Below are positions 26,617 to 37,484 of a stretch of DNA of 64,000 nt, piece after piece. The notes under the pieces were generated by a model that saw only the letters and a program-made list of their open reading frames with translations, was not told the DNA's origin and made no database searches. A program made the position numbers and the translations under genes. Position 1 is the stretch's first letter. Each line of letters starts with the position of its first letter. This DNA comes from Porphyrobacter sp. CACIAM 03H1 (GTDB lineage: Bacteria; Pseudomonadota; Alphaproteobacteria; Sphingomonadales; Sphingomonadaceae). Where the stretch lies: positions 268,217 to 332,216 of the forward strand of contig NZ_CP021378.1 in assembly GCF_002215495.1 (NCBI RefSeq). Direction: 5' to 3'.

Positions 26617-28473
26617 TTAGCGCACGTCGCTCCACGGCTTGGAGAGCAGGCCCGCGCAGTTGATCACGCCGACCAGCGAATAGGTCTGGGGGAAATTGCC
26701 CCACAATTCGCCGGTGACGAAGTCGATGTCCTCGCTCAGCAGGCCCGAGGCGGTGGTGTGGCTGAGCATGGTCGAAAAGAGCCCGCGCGCCTCGTCGCTG
26801 CGACCGGCAAGGTGCAGCGCCTCGATCAGCCAGAAGGTGCAGACGTTGAAGGCGGTCTCGGGCAGGCCGAAATCGTCCTCGGCAGCATAGCGCAGCATGA
26901 AATCGCCGCGCCTGAGCTGCTCCTCCACGGCGGCGAAGGTGGACAGGAAGCGCGGGTTGTCGGGCGCGAGGAACCTGAGTTCGACCATCTGGAGCAGGCT
27001 CGCATCGAGATAGTCGCTCTCGAAGCTGGCGCCGTAGTGGCCGCCGTCCTCGCCTCCATCAACCCACGCCTCGGCCTCGATCGTCGCGCGGATGGCGTCG
27101 GCCCGCGCGCGCCAGAGTTGGGCGCGGTCGGTCTTGCCGAGCCAGTCGGCGGCCATCGCCAGCCGGTCGCAGGCGGCCCAGCTCATCACCGCCGAATAGG
27201 TGTGCACCTCCTTGCGGGTGCGGAACTCCCACAGGCCCGCATCGGGCTGGTCGTGCATCGCATAGGCCATCTCGCCCACCGCCTCGAGGCTCTCGAAATC
27301 GCGCTCGTCGGCGATGCGCAGCAAGCGCTGGTCGATGAAGCCCTGCACCGTCGGCAGCACGATCTGGCCGTAGCAGTCGTGCTGGACCTGCTGGTAGGCG
27401 GCATTGCCCACGCGCACCGGCCCCATCCCGCGATAGCCCGCCAGCGCGGGCGCGGCGGTCTCGTGCAGTTCGGATACGCCCATCACCGAATAGAGCGGCT
27501 GGATCTGCCCGCCCTTGGCCGCATCGACGATGTTCCTGAGATAGGCGAGATATTTCTCCAGCACATCCAGCGCGCCCAGCCGGTTGAGCGCCTGCACGGT
27601 GTAGTAGGAATCGCGGATCCAGCAGTAGCGGTAGTCCCAGTTCCGCTCCGAATGGGGCGCCTCGGGGATCGAGGTGGTGAGCGCGGCGACGATCGCGCCG
27701 GTCTCCTCGTGCTGGCACAGCTTCAGCGTGATGGCGCAGCGGATAACCTCGGGCTGCCATTCGACGGGTGTCGCGAGGCCCCGCACCCAGCGTTGCCAGT
27801 AATCGCGCGTCGCCTGCTCCATGCGACGGATTTCCTCGCGCAGGGGGCCGCCGAAGGGCTCGTCGGGGCCGAGGAAGAAATGCGTGTCCGCCTCCAGCCG
27901 GAAGGGGCGCCCCTCTAGCACGTAGCCGACCGGTGCGTCGGTGGTGAGCCGCAGCGCCTGGGGGCCGGTGAGATAGCGGATGTGGTTGGTGCCGTGGGTG
28001 GTCTCGGCCCGCGCGGCCCCGTAGTCGCGCATCGGCGTGAGAACCACGCGGATGCGCGGGGATCCCGCCACCGGCCGCACGATCCGCCCGATCGCCACGG
28101 GGCGGTACATCCGCCCCTTGCCCTCGTGCCGCGGGCAGAAATCGAGCACCTCGACGGCGCTGCCGTCCTCCGCCTCGAGGCGGGTGACGAGGATCGGGGT
28201 GTTGCGGATATAGGACTGCGAGGCGGACACCTGCCCGACCAGTTCGATCCGCCAGACGCCGTCCTCGCGGTTCGCGCCGTTCATCAGCGAACAGAACACC
28301 GGATCGCCATCGACGCGCGGCACGCAGGCCCACACGATCGCGCCCTCGCGGTCGACGAGCGCGCTGATCTGGCAATTGCCGATCGGCCAGAGTTCGAGGT
28401 CGGGGGTCGCCGGGGAAGCCACGCCCGGTGGCATAAGGGCCTGGGGCCGGTGGTCAAAAGCCGCACCCGCCAT
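26617..28473 (-). CDS. Glycoside hydrolase family 15 (trehalase/glucoamylase-like)
   Basis: 618 residues. After an N-terminal beta-sandwich domain (WPIGNCQISALVDREGAIVW), the (alpha/alpha)6 barrel shows the GH15 trehalase-type motif RNWDYRYCWIRDSYYT, then AGLWEFRTRKEVHTYS and FNVCTFWLIEALHLAG, which carry the expected acid/base Glu residues. No signal peptide, so cytoplasmic; a trehalase role is likely by resemblance to mycobacterial-type enzymes. The start may be the ATG at 28473 or an internal Met (MPPGVASPATPDLELW). Confidence 0.9.
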   Translation of the reverse strand: MAGAAFDHRPQALMPPGVASPATPDLELWPIGNCQISALVDREGAIVWACVPRVDGDPVFCSLMNGANREDGVWRIELVGQVSASQSYIRNTPILVTRLEAEDGSAVEVLDFCPRHEGKGRMYRPVAIGRIVRPVAGSPRIRVVLTPMRDYGAARAETTHGTNHIRYLTGPQALRLTTDAPVGYVLEGRPFRLEADTHFFLGPDEPFGGPLREEIRRMEQATRDYWQRWVRGLATPVEWQPEVIRCAITLKLCQHEETGAIVAALTTSIPEAPHSERNWDYRYCWIRDSYYTVQALNRLGALDVLEKYLAYLRNIVDAAKGGQIQPLYSVMGVSELHETAAPALAGYRGMGPVRVGNAAYQQVQHDCYGQIVLPTVQGFIDQRLLRIADERDFESLEAVGEMAYAMHDQPDAGLWEFRTRKEVHTYSAVMSWAACDRLAMAADWLGKTDRAQLWRARADAIRATIEAEAWVDGGEDGGHYGASFESDYLDASLLQMVELRFLAPDNPRFLSTFAAVEEQLRRGDFMLRYAAEDDFGLPETAFNVCTFWLIEALHLAGRSDEARGLFSTMLSHTTASGLLSEDIDFVTGELWGNFPQTYSLVGVINCAGLLSKPWSDVR

Positions 28474-28596
28474 CCGCCGCGAGTGGTGGCGGGGACACGG
28501 CGAGCCGCAGGTCCGGGGCGCGCGGCCCCGGTGCCCCGATCCTCAGCGCCGTTCCTTGGGCAGGTGTCGGCGCACCACAGTGTTCGGCGGCGCCGG

Positions 28597-29034
28597 TCAG
28601 TCCGGGATTCTGGCGAGGTAGGAGTTCAGATCCTTCATCTTCCGATTGAGGAAGCCACGGATCTCGAAGGTGTAATCGGCGTCGCCGATCTGCGCCGGAA
28701 AAAGGAAGCCGCGGCCCGATCGCCTCAGATAGCCGCGCGCGACGAGGCCGTTGACCCGCCGCCGTGTGGTCTCGCGGCTCATGCCTAGGCTGGTGTAGAT
28801 GAACTTGAGACTGACCGCGGGCCGGGCCTCGTCGGGGATCGCGGCATCCTCGTTCGCGAAGGTGCGCGTTAGGAACGGGTCCTTCCTGAGCTCCCGGGTG
28901 CTCTCGGAGGCGACGAGGCAGATGATCGCGACCTCCTCGACGGTGAGATCGTTCTGGTGAACGCCGAAGCGCAGGAATTCGCTGAACAGCTCGACGAAGA
29001 ACGACGCGACATAGCGCGATGCGACACCCGACAT
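28597..29034 (-). CDS. Winged-helix regulator-like protein
   Basis: 145 residues. The C-terminal half reads as a helix-turn-helix with wing (KFIYTSLGMSRETTRRRVNG, then LVARGYLRRSGRGFLFPA). The N-terminal half is helical with no known ligand domain. The ATG at 29034 has AAGAGG upstream; the frame continues through the tRNA gene, which cannot be coding. It looks like a small transcription regulator of a type I cannot name; its targets are not evident. Confidence 0.65.
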   Translation of the reverse strand: MSGVASRYVASFFVELFSEFLRFGVHQNDLTVEEVAIICLVASESTRELRKDPFLTRTFANEDAAIPDEARPAVSLKFIYTSLGMSRETTRRRVNGLVARGYLRRSGRGFLFPAQIGDADYTFEIRGFLNRKMKDLNSYLARIPD

Positions 29035-29160
29035 ATCGACCTCTTGCCCCAACCGGCCCCGGTCGCGCCTTGACGCGCCGCGACTCTCCCCGCGAAGGCT
29101 GGCATGGTTAACGAACGATATGAAGGGACACGCCCCAGATTGGGCTAAAGTCATGAAATA

Positions 29161-29235
29161 TGGTGCTGCTGGGGAGGATTGAACTCCCGACCTCACCCTT
29201 ACCAAGGGTGCGCTCTACCACTGAGCTACAGCAGC
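29161..29235 (-). tRNA. tRNA-Thr (GGT anticodon)
   Basis: Read on the minus strand it folds completely: acceptor GCTGCTG/CAGCAGC with A73 and an encoded CCA, D-arm GCTC/GAGC, anticodon stem CACCC/GGGTG around TTGGTAA (anticodon GGT, reading ACC and ACU), and T-arm GGGAG-TTCAATC-CTCCC. 75 bases including CCA. Confidence 0.97.
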
Positions 29236-29324
29236 GCCGGAAACAGGCGCGCCCTATTGTCGCGCCTCCCCGCAATGTCAAGCGGGGGTTGAAGCTGTGC
29301 TCCCATATCGGCAATGCGTTTCGC

Positions 29325-29474
29325 ATGAGTGAAGACCCTCGCAAGAATATGTCACGCGAAGAGCGGCTCGCGGCCAAGCTGCGCGAGAACCTGCGACGCA
29401 GGAAGGCGCAGGCGCGGGCGATGGGCGATTCGGATGTGACGGAATCGCTTCCCATTCGCTCGGACGAAAGCTAA
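29325..29474 (+). CDS. Small basic protein of unknown function
   Basis: 49 residues: MSEDPRKNMSREERLAAKLR, a strongly basic amphipathic helix (NLRRRKAQARA), then a polar tail. Similar short proteins containing SREERLAAKLRENLRRRK are frequent in sphingomonads. No known function; it lies 36 bp before gpmA on the same strand. Confidence 0.65.
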   Translation: MSEDPRKNMSREERLAAKLRENLRRRKAQARAMGDSDVTESLPIRSDES

Positions 29475-29509
29475 CCCCCCGCCCTCAACCGCACTGACGG
29501 AAAGCGACA

Positions 29510-30196
29510 ATGCCCAAGCTCATCCTCGTCCGCCACGGCCAGAGCCAGTGGAACCTCGAAAACCGCTTCACCGGCTGGTGGGATGTCGACCTAACCGAAA
29601 AGGGCGTCGCCGAGGCCACCGCCGCCGGTCACCTGCTGCGCGAGAAGGGCGTGCTGCCGACTTATGCCTTCACCTCGCTCCAGACCCGCGCGATCAAGAC
29701 GCTGCACCTAGCGCTGGAGGCGGCAGGGCGGCTGTGGATCCCTGAGGTCAAGGACTGGCGGCTCAACGAGCGCCACTATGGGGGCCTCACCGGCCTCGAC
29801 AAGGCCGAGACCGCGGCCAAGCACGGCGATGATCAGGTGAAGATCTGGCGCCGCAGCTTCGACATTCCCCCGCCGGTGCTGGAAGCGGGGAGCGAATTCG
29901 ATCTCGCCAGCGACCCGCGCTATGCCGGGATCGCGATCCCCTCGACCGAGAGCCTAAAGCTCACGATCGAGCGCGTGCTGCCCTATTGGGAAAGCACCAT
30001 CCTGCCCGTGCTGGCGCGCGGCGAGACGGTGATCATCGCCGCCCACGGCAATTCCCTGCGCGCGCTGGTGAAGCACCTTTCGGGCATCTCCGACGCGGAC
30101 ATCACCGACCTCGAGATTCCCACCGGCCAGCCGATCGTCTACGACTTCGATGGCGACCGGGTCGCAGGTGAACGCCACTATCTGAAGGACGCGTGA
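29510..30196 (+). CDS. gpmA: 2,3-bisphosphoglycerate-dependent phosphoglycerate mutase
   Basis: 228 residues, standard length. Interconverts 3- and 2-phosphoglycerate in glycolysis. The phosphohistidine motif is [18 protein letters not shown]; the second active-site His is in [19 protein letters not shown] good ribosome binding site (GGAAAG) precedes the ATG. The stop overlaps the purE start. Confidence 0.97.
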   Translation: MPKLILVRHGQSQWNLENRFTGWWDVDLTEKGVAEATAAGHLLREKGVLPTYAFTSLQTRAIKTLHLALEAAGRLWIPEVKDWRLNERHYGGLTGLDKAETAAKHGDDQVKIWRRSFDIPPPVLEAGSEFDLASDPRYAGIAIPSTESLKLTIERVLPYWESTILPVLARGETVIIAAHGNSLRALVKHLSGISDADITDLEIPTGQPIVYDFDGDRVAGERHYLKDA

Positions 30197-30686
30197 TGGA
30201 CGCCATCGGGGGGAAGGTCGCGATCGTGATGGGCAGCCAGTCCGACTGGCCGACCATGAAGGCCGCCGCCGAGGTGCTCGACGAGCTGGAAGTGCCCCAC
30301 GAGGCGCGGATCGTCTCGGCCCACCGCACGCCCGACCGGATGGTCGCTTTCGCGAAGGGCGCCGAGGGCGAGGGCTTCTCCGTCATCATCGCCGGCGCGG
30401 GCGGCGCGGCTCACCTGCCCGGGATGATCGCCAGCATGACGCACCTCCCGGTGCTGGGCGTTCCGGTGCAGTCGAAGGCATTGAGCGGCATGGATAGCCT
30501 GCTCTCGATCGTGCAGATGCCGGGCGGCATTCCCGTCGGCACGCTGGCGATCGGCGAGGCGGGGGCGAAGAACGCGGGGCTGCTGGCGGCCTCGATCCTG
30601 GCGCTCTCGGACGAGGATCTCTCCGAACGCCTGCAGGACTGGCGCGCCGCGAAGAGCGCGGGCGTGGGCGAGGTGCCGGAGGACTG

Positions 30687-30687
<1 letters not shown>
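30196..30687 (+). CDS. purE: N5-carboxyaminoimidazole ribonucleotide mutase
   Basis: 163 residues (class I PurE). Moves the carboxyl of N5-CAIR to C4 in purine synthesis. Motifs: [29 protein letters not shown] with the catalytic His, and [12 protein letters not shown]. The ATG at 30196 overlaps the gpmA stop (TGATG); a GTG at 30193 is also possible. It overlaps purK by one base, so PurE and PurK are co-translated. Confidence 0.97.
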
Positions 30688-32271
<1,584 letters not shown>

Positions 32272-32272
<1 letters not shown>

Positions 32273-33213
32273 TGCGCTGGCTCGATCACCGCGAGACGAT
32301 GCCCGAGCCCTTGCGGGGCGCCGTGATCGCGCTCGGCAATTTCGACGGGTTCCATCGCGGGCACCAGGCGGTTGCGGGCGAGGCGATCCGCTGGGCACAC
32401 GCCGAGGGCCGCCCCTCGATCATCGCCACCTTCGATCCCCACCCGGTGCGCTTCTTCCGCCCCGATGTGCCGCCCTTCCGCCTGACGACGCTGGAGCAGC
32501 GGCAGGAATTGTATCTGGCGGCAGGCGCGACCGCGATGCTGGTGTTCCACTTCGACGCGGAACTCGCCGGGACGAGCGCGGAGGATTTCATCCAGCGCAT
32601 CCTGATCGACCGCTTCGGCGCACACGGCGTGGTCACTGGGGGTGACTTCACCTTCGGCAAGGGCGCGAAGGGCAATGTCGATCTGCTGCGCACCCTCGGC
32701 GGCGAGCTGGGGCTGCAATCGCGGGTCGTGGACGCGGTGGCCGAGGGCGGAGAGGTCGTCTCCTCCAGCCGCATCCGCCAGGCCCTGCGCGACGGCGACC
32801 CGCAGGAGGCCGCGCGGTTGCTCACCCGGCCCTTCGCGATCCGCGGCATCGTCGAACATGGCGACAAGCGCGGGCGCACCATCGGCTATCCCACTGCCAA
32901 TCTCGGCGTGGAGAATTACCTGCGCCCCAAATACGGCATCTACGCCGTGACGGGCCGCATACTCGCCACGGGCGAGGTGCTGAAGGGCGCCGCCAACATC
33001 GGCATCCGCCCGCAGTTCGAACCGCCCAAGGAGCTGCTCGAGCCCTATTTCTTCGACTTTGCCGGCGACCTCTACGGTCAGGAGATCGAGGTGGCCTTCC
33101 ACCACTACCTGCGCGGCGAGGCGAAGTTCGACAGCCTCGAGGCGCTGATCGCCCAGATGGACAAGGATTGCGCCGAGGCGCGGCGGTTGCTTTCCTCGTC
33201 ATTGCGAGCGTAG
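32272..33213 (+). CDS. ribF: Bifunctional riboflavin kinase/FAD synthetase
   Basis: 313 residues. The N-terminal FMN adenylyltransferase domain has ALGNFDGFHRGHQAV and the SSSRIRQALRDGD segment; the C-terminal riboflavin kinase domain has HGDKRGRTIGYPTANL. Converts riboflavin to FMN and FAD. ATG overlaps the folA stop (TGATG). The last six codons and the stop lie inside a dispersed CGTCATTGCGAG-type repeat (33195-33282), so the extreme C-terminus is repeat-derived. Confidence 0.96.
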
Positions 33214-33282
33214 CGCGGCAATCTAGGGCGACACGCGATGCGCTCTGGATTGCCGCGCGGCTCCGCCGCTCGCAATGACGAG
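33195..33282. repeat. CGTCATTGCGAG-type inverted repeat at ribF 3' end
   Basis: Left arm CTCGTCATTGCGAGCG continues as TAGCGCGGCAATC; right arm GATTGCCGCGCGG ends CGCTCGCAATGACGAG. A long imperfect palindrome of the kind scattered through many proteobacterial genomes. It supplies the ribF stop codon and ends 41 bp before ileS. Confidence 0.85.
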
Positions 33283-33323
33283 CCTTTGCAGTTGCGGGAT
33301 GAAAGGCTAAGGCCCCGCGCGAT

Positions 33324-36300
33324 ATGTCCGACGAACCCACGCAGCGCGATTACCGGGACACCGTCTTCCTGCCGAAGACCGATTTCCCCATGAAGGCCGG
33401 CCTCCCCCAGAAGGAGCCGGGCATTGCCGCGCGCTGGGAAGCGATTGGCCTCTATGACGCGCTGCGCAAGAGCCGGAAGGGCCGGGAAAAGTTCATCCTC
33501 CACGACGGCCCGCCCTACGCCAATGGCGACATGCATATCGGCCATGCGCTCAACCACATCCTCAAGGACATGGTCTGCCGCACCCAGAACCTGCTGGGCC
33601 GCGATGCGCCTTACGTGCCGGGCTGGGACTGCCACGGCCTCCCCATCGAATGGAAGGTCGAGGAGCAGTACCGCAAGGAGAAGAAAGCCAAGCCCGTCCT
33701 CACCGGCAAGGGGCGTGACGAGGCGGCGGTGAAGGCCTTCCGCGACGAGTGCCGTGCCTATGCGCAGCACTGGGTCGACGTGCAGCGCGGGCAGCTGAAG
33801 CGCCTCGGCATCATGGGCGACTGGGACCACCCCTACCTCACCATGCAGAAGGAGAGCGAGGCGGTGATCGTCGCCGAGCTGCTCAAGCTGGTCGAGGCGG
33901 GGAACCTCTACCGCGGCTCGAAGCCGGTGATGTGGTCGCCCGTGGAGCAGACCGCACTGGCCGAGGCGGAGGTCGAATACGAAGACATCACCTCGACCCA
34001 GATCGACGTGGGCTTTGAGATCGTCGAGAGCCCGATCCCCGAACTGGTCGGCGCCCACGCGGTGATCTGGACGACGACGCCGTGGACGATCCCGGTGAAC
34101 CAGGCTTTGGCCTATGGGCCCGAGGTTGAGTACGCCTTGTGCTCCATAGAGTACGATTTTGCCGCTGGCCTCTTGGATCCGGACAACCTGCCGGACGACA
34201 CATCTGATCGTTCGGGACGCATTCGTCGCAAAATGATCGAGGAGATAAAGAAGTCATCTCGCAAGAGGGCGCGGTTCTTCGTGGCACGAGACCTTGTCGA
34301 GAGCTTTACAAGCCGCCTGAAAGCCGATGTGGTGAGGCAGGTCGAAGCGAAGACAATGCCTCCGAATGCATCAATAGTAGCTGTCGACATAGAGCAAACC
34401 TTTAGAGGCGCAGACCTCGCCGGCACCCTCGCCCGCCACCCGATGCACCATCTCGGCGGGTTCTACGCGGCCCCGCGCCCGCTGCTTCCCGGCGACTTCG
34501 TCACCACCGATAGCGGCACCGGCCTCGTCCACATGGCGCCCGATCATGGCGAGGACGACTTCGAGCTGTGCAAGGCGAACGGCATCAACCCGGTCTTCGC
34601 GGTGATGGACGACGGGCGCTACCGCGACGACTGGGGCTGGCTCGGCGGCGCGGATGAGCGGCGCATGAGCGTCATCAACCCCAAGTTCAACGCGCCCGAC
34701 GGCCCGATCTGCTCCGACCTCGCCGAAGCCGGCGCCCTGCTGGCGGCGAGCGCGGACTATGCGCACTCCTACCCCCATTCGTGGCGCTCCAAGGCCAAGG
34801 TGATCTTCCGCTGCACGCCCCAGTGGTTCGTGCCGATGGATCAGAAAACCGTTCGCCCTGAGCTTGTCGGAAGCGTAGCTGATCCGCAGGATCAACGGCT
34901 GTCCTTCTCTTCAACCGACGGTGCTGAAGAAAGTGCAGGGCTTCGACAGGCTCAGCCCGAACGGAGTTTGAGGGACGTAGCCCTCGCCGAGATCGCACGG
35001 GTGAAATTCATCCCCGAAAAGGGCCGCAACCGCATCGGCGCGATGGTCGAGGGCCGGCCCGACTGGGTGCTGAGCCGCCAGCGCGCCTGGGGCGTGCCGA
35101 TCACTTTGTTCGTGCGGCCCGACGGCTCCTACCTGCAAGACCCCGCCGTGAACGCCCGCATCGTCGCGGCGGTGAACGCGGAAGGCATGGACGCGTGGAA
35201 CAGCGCCAACAAGGCGGCCTTCCTCGGCCCGGACCATGACCCGGCAGAATTCGAGATGGTCACCGACATTCTCGACGTGTGGTTCGATTCGGGCTGCACC
35301 CATGCCTTCGTGCTTGAAAGCGGGCGCTGGCCGGACCTGCAATGGCCCGCCGACCTCTATCTCGAAGGCTCTGACCAGCATCGCGGCTGGTTCCAGTCCT
35401 CGCTGCTGCAATCCTCGGCCACCCGCGGCCGCGCGCCTTACGACCAGGTTCTCACCCACGGCTTCACGATGGATGCCAAGGGCAAGAAGATGTCCAAGAG
35501 CCTCGGCAACACGGTCGATCCCTTGAAGGTGATGGAGACCTACGGCGCGGACATCATCCGGCTGTGGGCGCTGAGCGTCGACTTCACCGAGGATCACCGC
35601 ATCGGCGACGAGATCCTGAAGGGCGTCGGCGACCAGTATCGCAAGCTCCGCAACACCTTCCGCTATCTGCTCGGCGCGCTCGACGGGTTCGTGGGCGACT
35701 GGAGCGACGCGGGCGAGCTGCCGGAGCTGGAGGTCTACGTCCTCTCGCTGCTCAGCGAGCTGGACGGGAAGCTGAAGGCGGCGGCGGAGGCCTACGACTT
35801 CAACACCTACACCCGCCTGCTGGTCGATTTCTGCAACGAGGACCTCAGCGCCTTCTTCTTCGATATCCGCAAGGACTCGCTCTATTGCGACGGGCCGGAG
35901 AGCACCACGCGCAACGCCTATCGCACCGTGCTCGACCTGCTGTTCCACGCGCTGGTGCGCTACGCCGCGCCGGTGCTGGTGTTCACGGCGGAGGAGGTGT
36001 GGCTCAGCCGCTATCCCGAGGATGGCGAGGCGGATGACGCGGGCCAGCGCGGCTCTGTCCACTTGCTCGAATGGCCGAGCATCCCCGGCGTCGTCGCCGA
36101 CCGCGCGAAGTGGAACGCCCTCAGGGCCCTGCGCGACCAGGTCAACGAAGCGATCGAGCCGCTGCGGCGTGACAAGACCATCCGTTCGAGCCTTGAGGCC
36201 GAAGTGGTCGTCCCGGCAGCGGCCGTGCCGGACGGCATCACCGACGAACAGCTCGCCGAACTGTTCATCACCGCGACAGTCACCCGCGGGCAGGGCGAGG

Positions 36301-36416
36301 CCGTGATCGTGACCAAGACCAGCCACCACAAGTGCGGCCGCTGCTGGCGCCACCTGCCCGACGTGGCCGTCGAGGGGTCGTTGTGCACCCGTTGCGATGC
36401 GGTTGTCGGGTCATGA
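33324..36416 (+). CDS. ileS: Isoleucyl-tRNA synthetase with two insertions
   Basis: 1030 residues, about 90 more than E. coli IleRS. Class I signatures: HIGH in GDMHIGHALNHI, KMSKS in GKKMSKSLGNTVDP, the tRNA editing (CP1) domain with IWTTTPWTIPVNQAL, and a C-terminal zinc ribbon CGRCW...CTRC. Two segments look inserted: residues about 270-360, clearly lower in GC and Lys/Ser/Ile-rich, inside the editing domain; and residues about 508-547, encoded by a dispersed palindromic repeat kept in frame. Both leave the core motifs intact. The stop overlaps lspA. Confidence 0.96.
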   Translation: MSDEPTQRDYRDTVFLPKTDFPMKAGLPQKEPGIAARWEAIGLYDALRKSRKGREKFILHDGPPYANGDMHIGHALNHILKDMVCRTQNLLGRDAPYVPGWDCHGLPIEWKVEEQYRKEKKAKPVLTGKGRDEAAVKAFRDECRAYAQHWVDVQRGQLKRLGIMGDWDHPYLTMQKESEAVIVAELLKLVEAGNLYRGSKPVMWSPVEQTALAEAEVEYEDITSTQIDVGFEIVESPIPELVGAHAVIWTTTPWTIPVNQALAYGPEVEYALCSIEYDFAAGLLDPDNLPDDTSDRSGRIRRKMIEEIKKSSRKRARFFVARDLVESFTSRLKADVVRQVEAKTMPPNASIVAVDIEQTFRGADLAGTLARHPMHHLGGFYAAPRPLLPGDFVTTDSGTGLVHMAPDHGEDDFELCKANGINPVFAVMDDGRYRDDWGWLGGADERRMSVINPKFNAPDGPICSDLAEAGALLAASADYAHSYPHSWRSKAKVIFRCTPQWFVPMDQKTVRPELVGSVADPQDQRLSFSSTDGAEESAGLRQAQPERSLRDVALAEIARVKFIPEKGRNRIGAMVEGRPDWVLSRQRAWGVPITLFVRPDGSYLQDPAVNARIVAAVNAEGMDAWNSANKAAFLGPDHDPAEFEMVTDILDVWFDSGCTHAFVLESGRWPDLQWPADLYLEGSDQHRGWFQSSLLQSSATRGRAPYDQVLTHGFTMDAKGKKMSKSLGNTVDPLKVMETYGADIIRLWALSVDFTEDHRIGDEILKGVGDQYRKLRNTFRYLLGALDGFVGDWSDAGELPELEVYVLSLLSELDGKLKAAAEAYDFNTYTRLLVDFCNEDLSAFFFDIRKDSLYCDGPESTTRNAYRTVLDLLFHALVRYAAPVLVFTAEEVWLSRYPEDGEADDAGQRGSVHLLEWPSIPGVVADRAKWNALRALRDQVNEAIEPLRRDKTIRSSLEAEVVVPAAAVPDGITDEQLAELFITATVTRGQGEAVIVTKTSHHKCGRCWRHLPDVAVEGSLCTRCDAVVGS
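34849..34964. repeat. Dispersed palindromic repeat inside ileS, copy 3
   Basis: Begins CCGTTCGCCCTGAGCTTGTC and ends GGCTCAGCCCGAACGG, with inner GAGCTTGTCGG and CTTCGACAGGCTC arms. This is the same family as the repeat between etfB and etfA (42866-42958). Here it lies in the coding sequence, in frame and without a stop codon. Confidence 0.85.
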
Positions 36417-36949
36417 GCGGGCTGTTCACCCGAAATCGCGTGATCGGCCTCGCGCTTGCCGCCTTCGTGGCGGTGATCGACCAGGCGGTGAAGCTCTGGG
36501 TGATCGGCCCGCTCGACCTGCGCCGCGTGCTGCACATCGACCTGCTGCCCTTCTTCGACCTCACCTACATGGAGAACCGCGGCATCTCGCTCGGGATGTT
36601 CCAGGCGAACGACATGGAGACCCGCTGGCTGCTGGTCGCGCTCACCGCGGCCATCGCGCTGGTGGTGCTGGTGTGGATGATGCGCGAGAAGGCCCTCGCC
36701 GACATCGTCGGGCTGGCGCTGATCCTCGGCGGGGCGCTGGGGAATATCCGCGACCGCTATGACCTCGGCTATGTCATCGACTATGCCGATTTCCACATCG
36801 GGGACTTCCGCCCCTTCCTGATCTTCAACATCGCCGACGCCGCGATTACCCTCGGCGTCGTCATTATCCTTGCCCGCAGCCTGCTGGTGCGCGACAAGGG
36901 CGACACCGAAACCGGGGACGCGCCCCATGGAGAGCAACACAATGCGTAA
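36413..36949 (+). CDS. lspA: Prolipoprotein signal peptidase (signal peptidase II)
   Basis: 178 residues with four membrane helices. The two catalytic Asp residues are in GNIRDRYDLGYVIDY and FNIADAAITLG. It removes the signal peptide from diacylglyceryl-modified prolipoproteins in the inner membrane. Start ATG at 36413 overlaps the ileS stop, the common ileS-lspA arrangement. Confidence 0.97.
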   Translation: MSGLFTRNRVIGLALAAFVAVIDQAVKLWVIGPLDLRRVLHIDLLPFFDLTYMENRGISLGMFQANDMETRWLLVALTAAIALVVLVWMMREKALADIVGLALILGGALGNIRDRYDLGYVIDYADFHIGDFRPFLIFNIADAAITLGVVIILARSLLVRDKGDTETGDAPHGEQHNA

Positions 36950-37358
36950 GATGGCACCCCTGATCCTGCTGGCCGGCGCGGCCGCGATGCTGGCGGGTTG
37001 CGGCGGCGGCGGCGGGGTGTTCAACCGCGCGCGTCCCGACGAGTTCGCCGTGCAGCGCCAGGCGCCGCTGGTGGTTCCGCCCGATTTCACCCTCACCCCG
37101 CCCGCACCCGGCGCCCCGCGCCCCGCGGAAGGCACCGCCTCGGAACAGGCGCTCGAAGCCCTGTTCGGCGGCCCCGCGCCGCGCAGCCGGGTCGAGGCGA
37201 GCGTGCTTGATCGTGCCGGAAGCGCCGCGCCGAGCATCCGCTCGCAGGTCGGCGACACCGGGACCAACACCGTCGCCAAGGGCCGCGTCACCCGCGACAT
37301 CATCGCGGCGCCGGAAGGTGACGGCCAGTCGGCTTCGACCGTAATCCCGAGCGCCTGA
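36942..37358 (+). CDS. DUF3035 lipoprotein (BamF-like)
   Basis: 138 residues. Signal peptide MRKMAPLILLAGAAAMLAGC gives lipidation at Cys20; the rest is Pro/Ala-rich with the conserved ARPDEFAVQRQAPLVVPPDF segment of DUF3035, a family linked to the outer-membrane Bam complex in Alphaproteobacteria. It overlaps the lspA stop. ATG 36942 is preferred over 36927 because GGAGAG lies 7 bases upstream and the signal peptide begins there. Confidence 0.88.
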   Translation: MRKMAPLILLAGAAAMLAGCGGGGGVFNRARPDEFAVQRQAPLVVPPDFTLTPPAPGAPRPAEGTASEQALEALFGGPAPRSRVEASVLDRAGSAAPSIRSQVGDTGTNTVAKGRVTRDIIAAPEGDGQSASTVIPSA

Positions 37359-37367
37359 CAGCAACAT

Positions 37368-37470
37368 CCGTTCGCCTCGAGCCCTTCGGCAGGCTCACGA
37401 TGAACTGCGGACTTCGTCGTCAGTCGAGAGGCCCGGTCAGGTGTCTCGACTGCGCTCGACACGAACGGGG
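37368..37470. repeat. Composite dispersed palindromic repeat, copy 4
   Basis: Starts CCGTTCGCCTCGAGC and ends GCTCGACACGAACGGGG, with an inner CCTTCGGCAGGCTCACGATG piece that belongs to a related repeat type; looks like one repeat inserted into another. It separates the convergent DUF3035 and CNNM-type genes. Confidence 0.75.
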
Positions 37471-37484
37471 TTGAGGCTTGCTTC

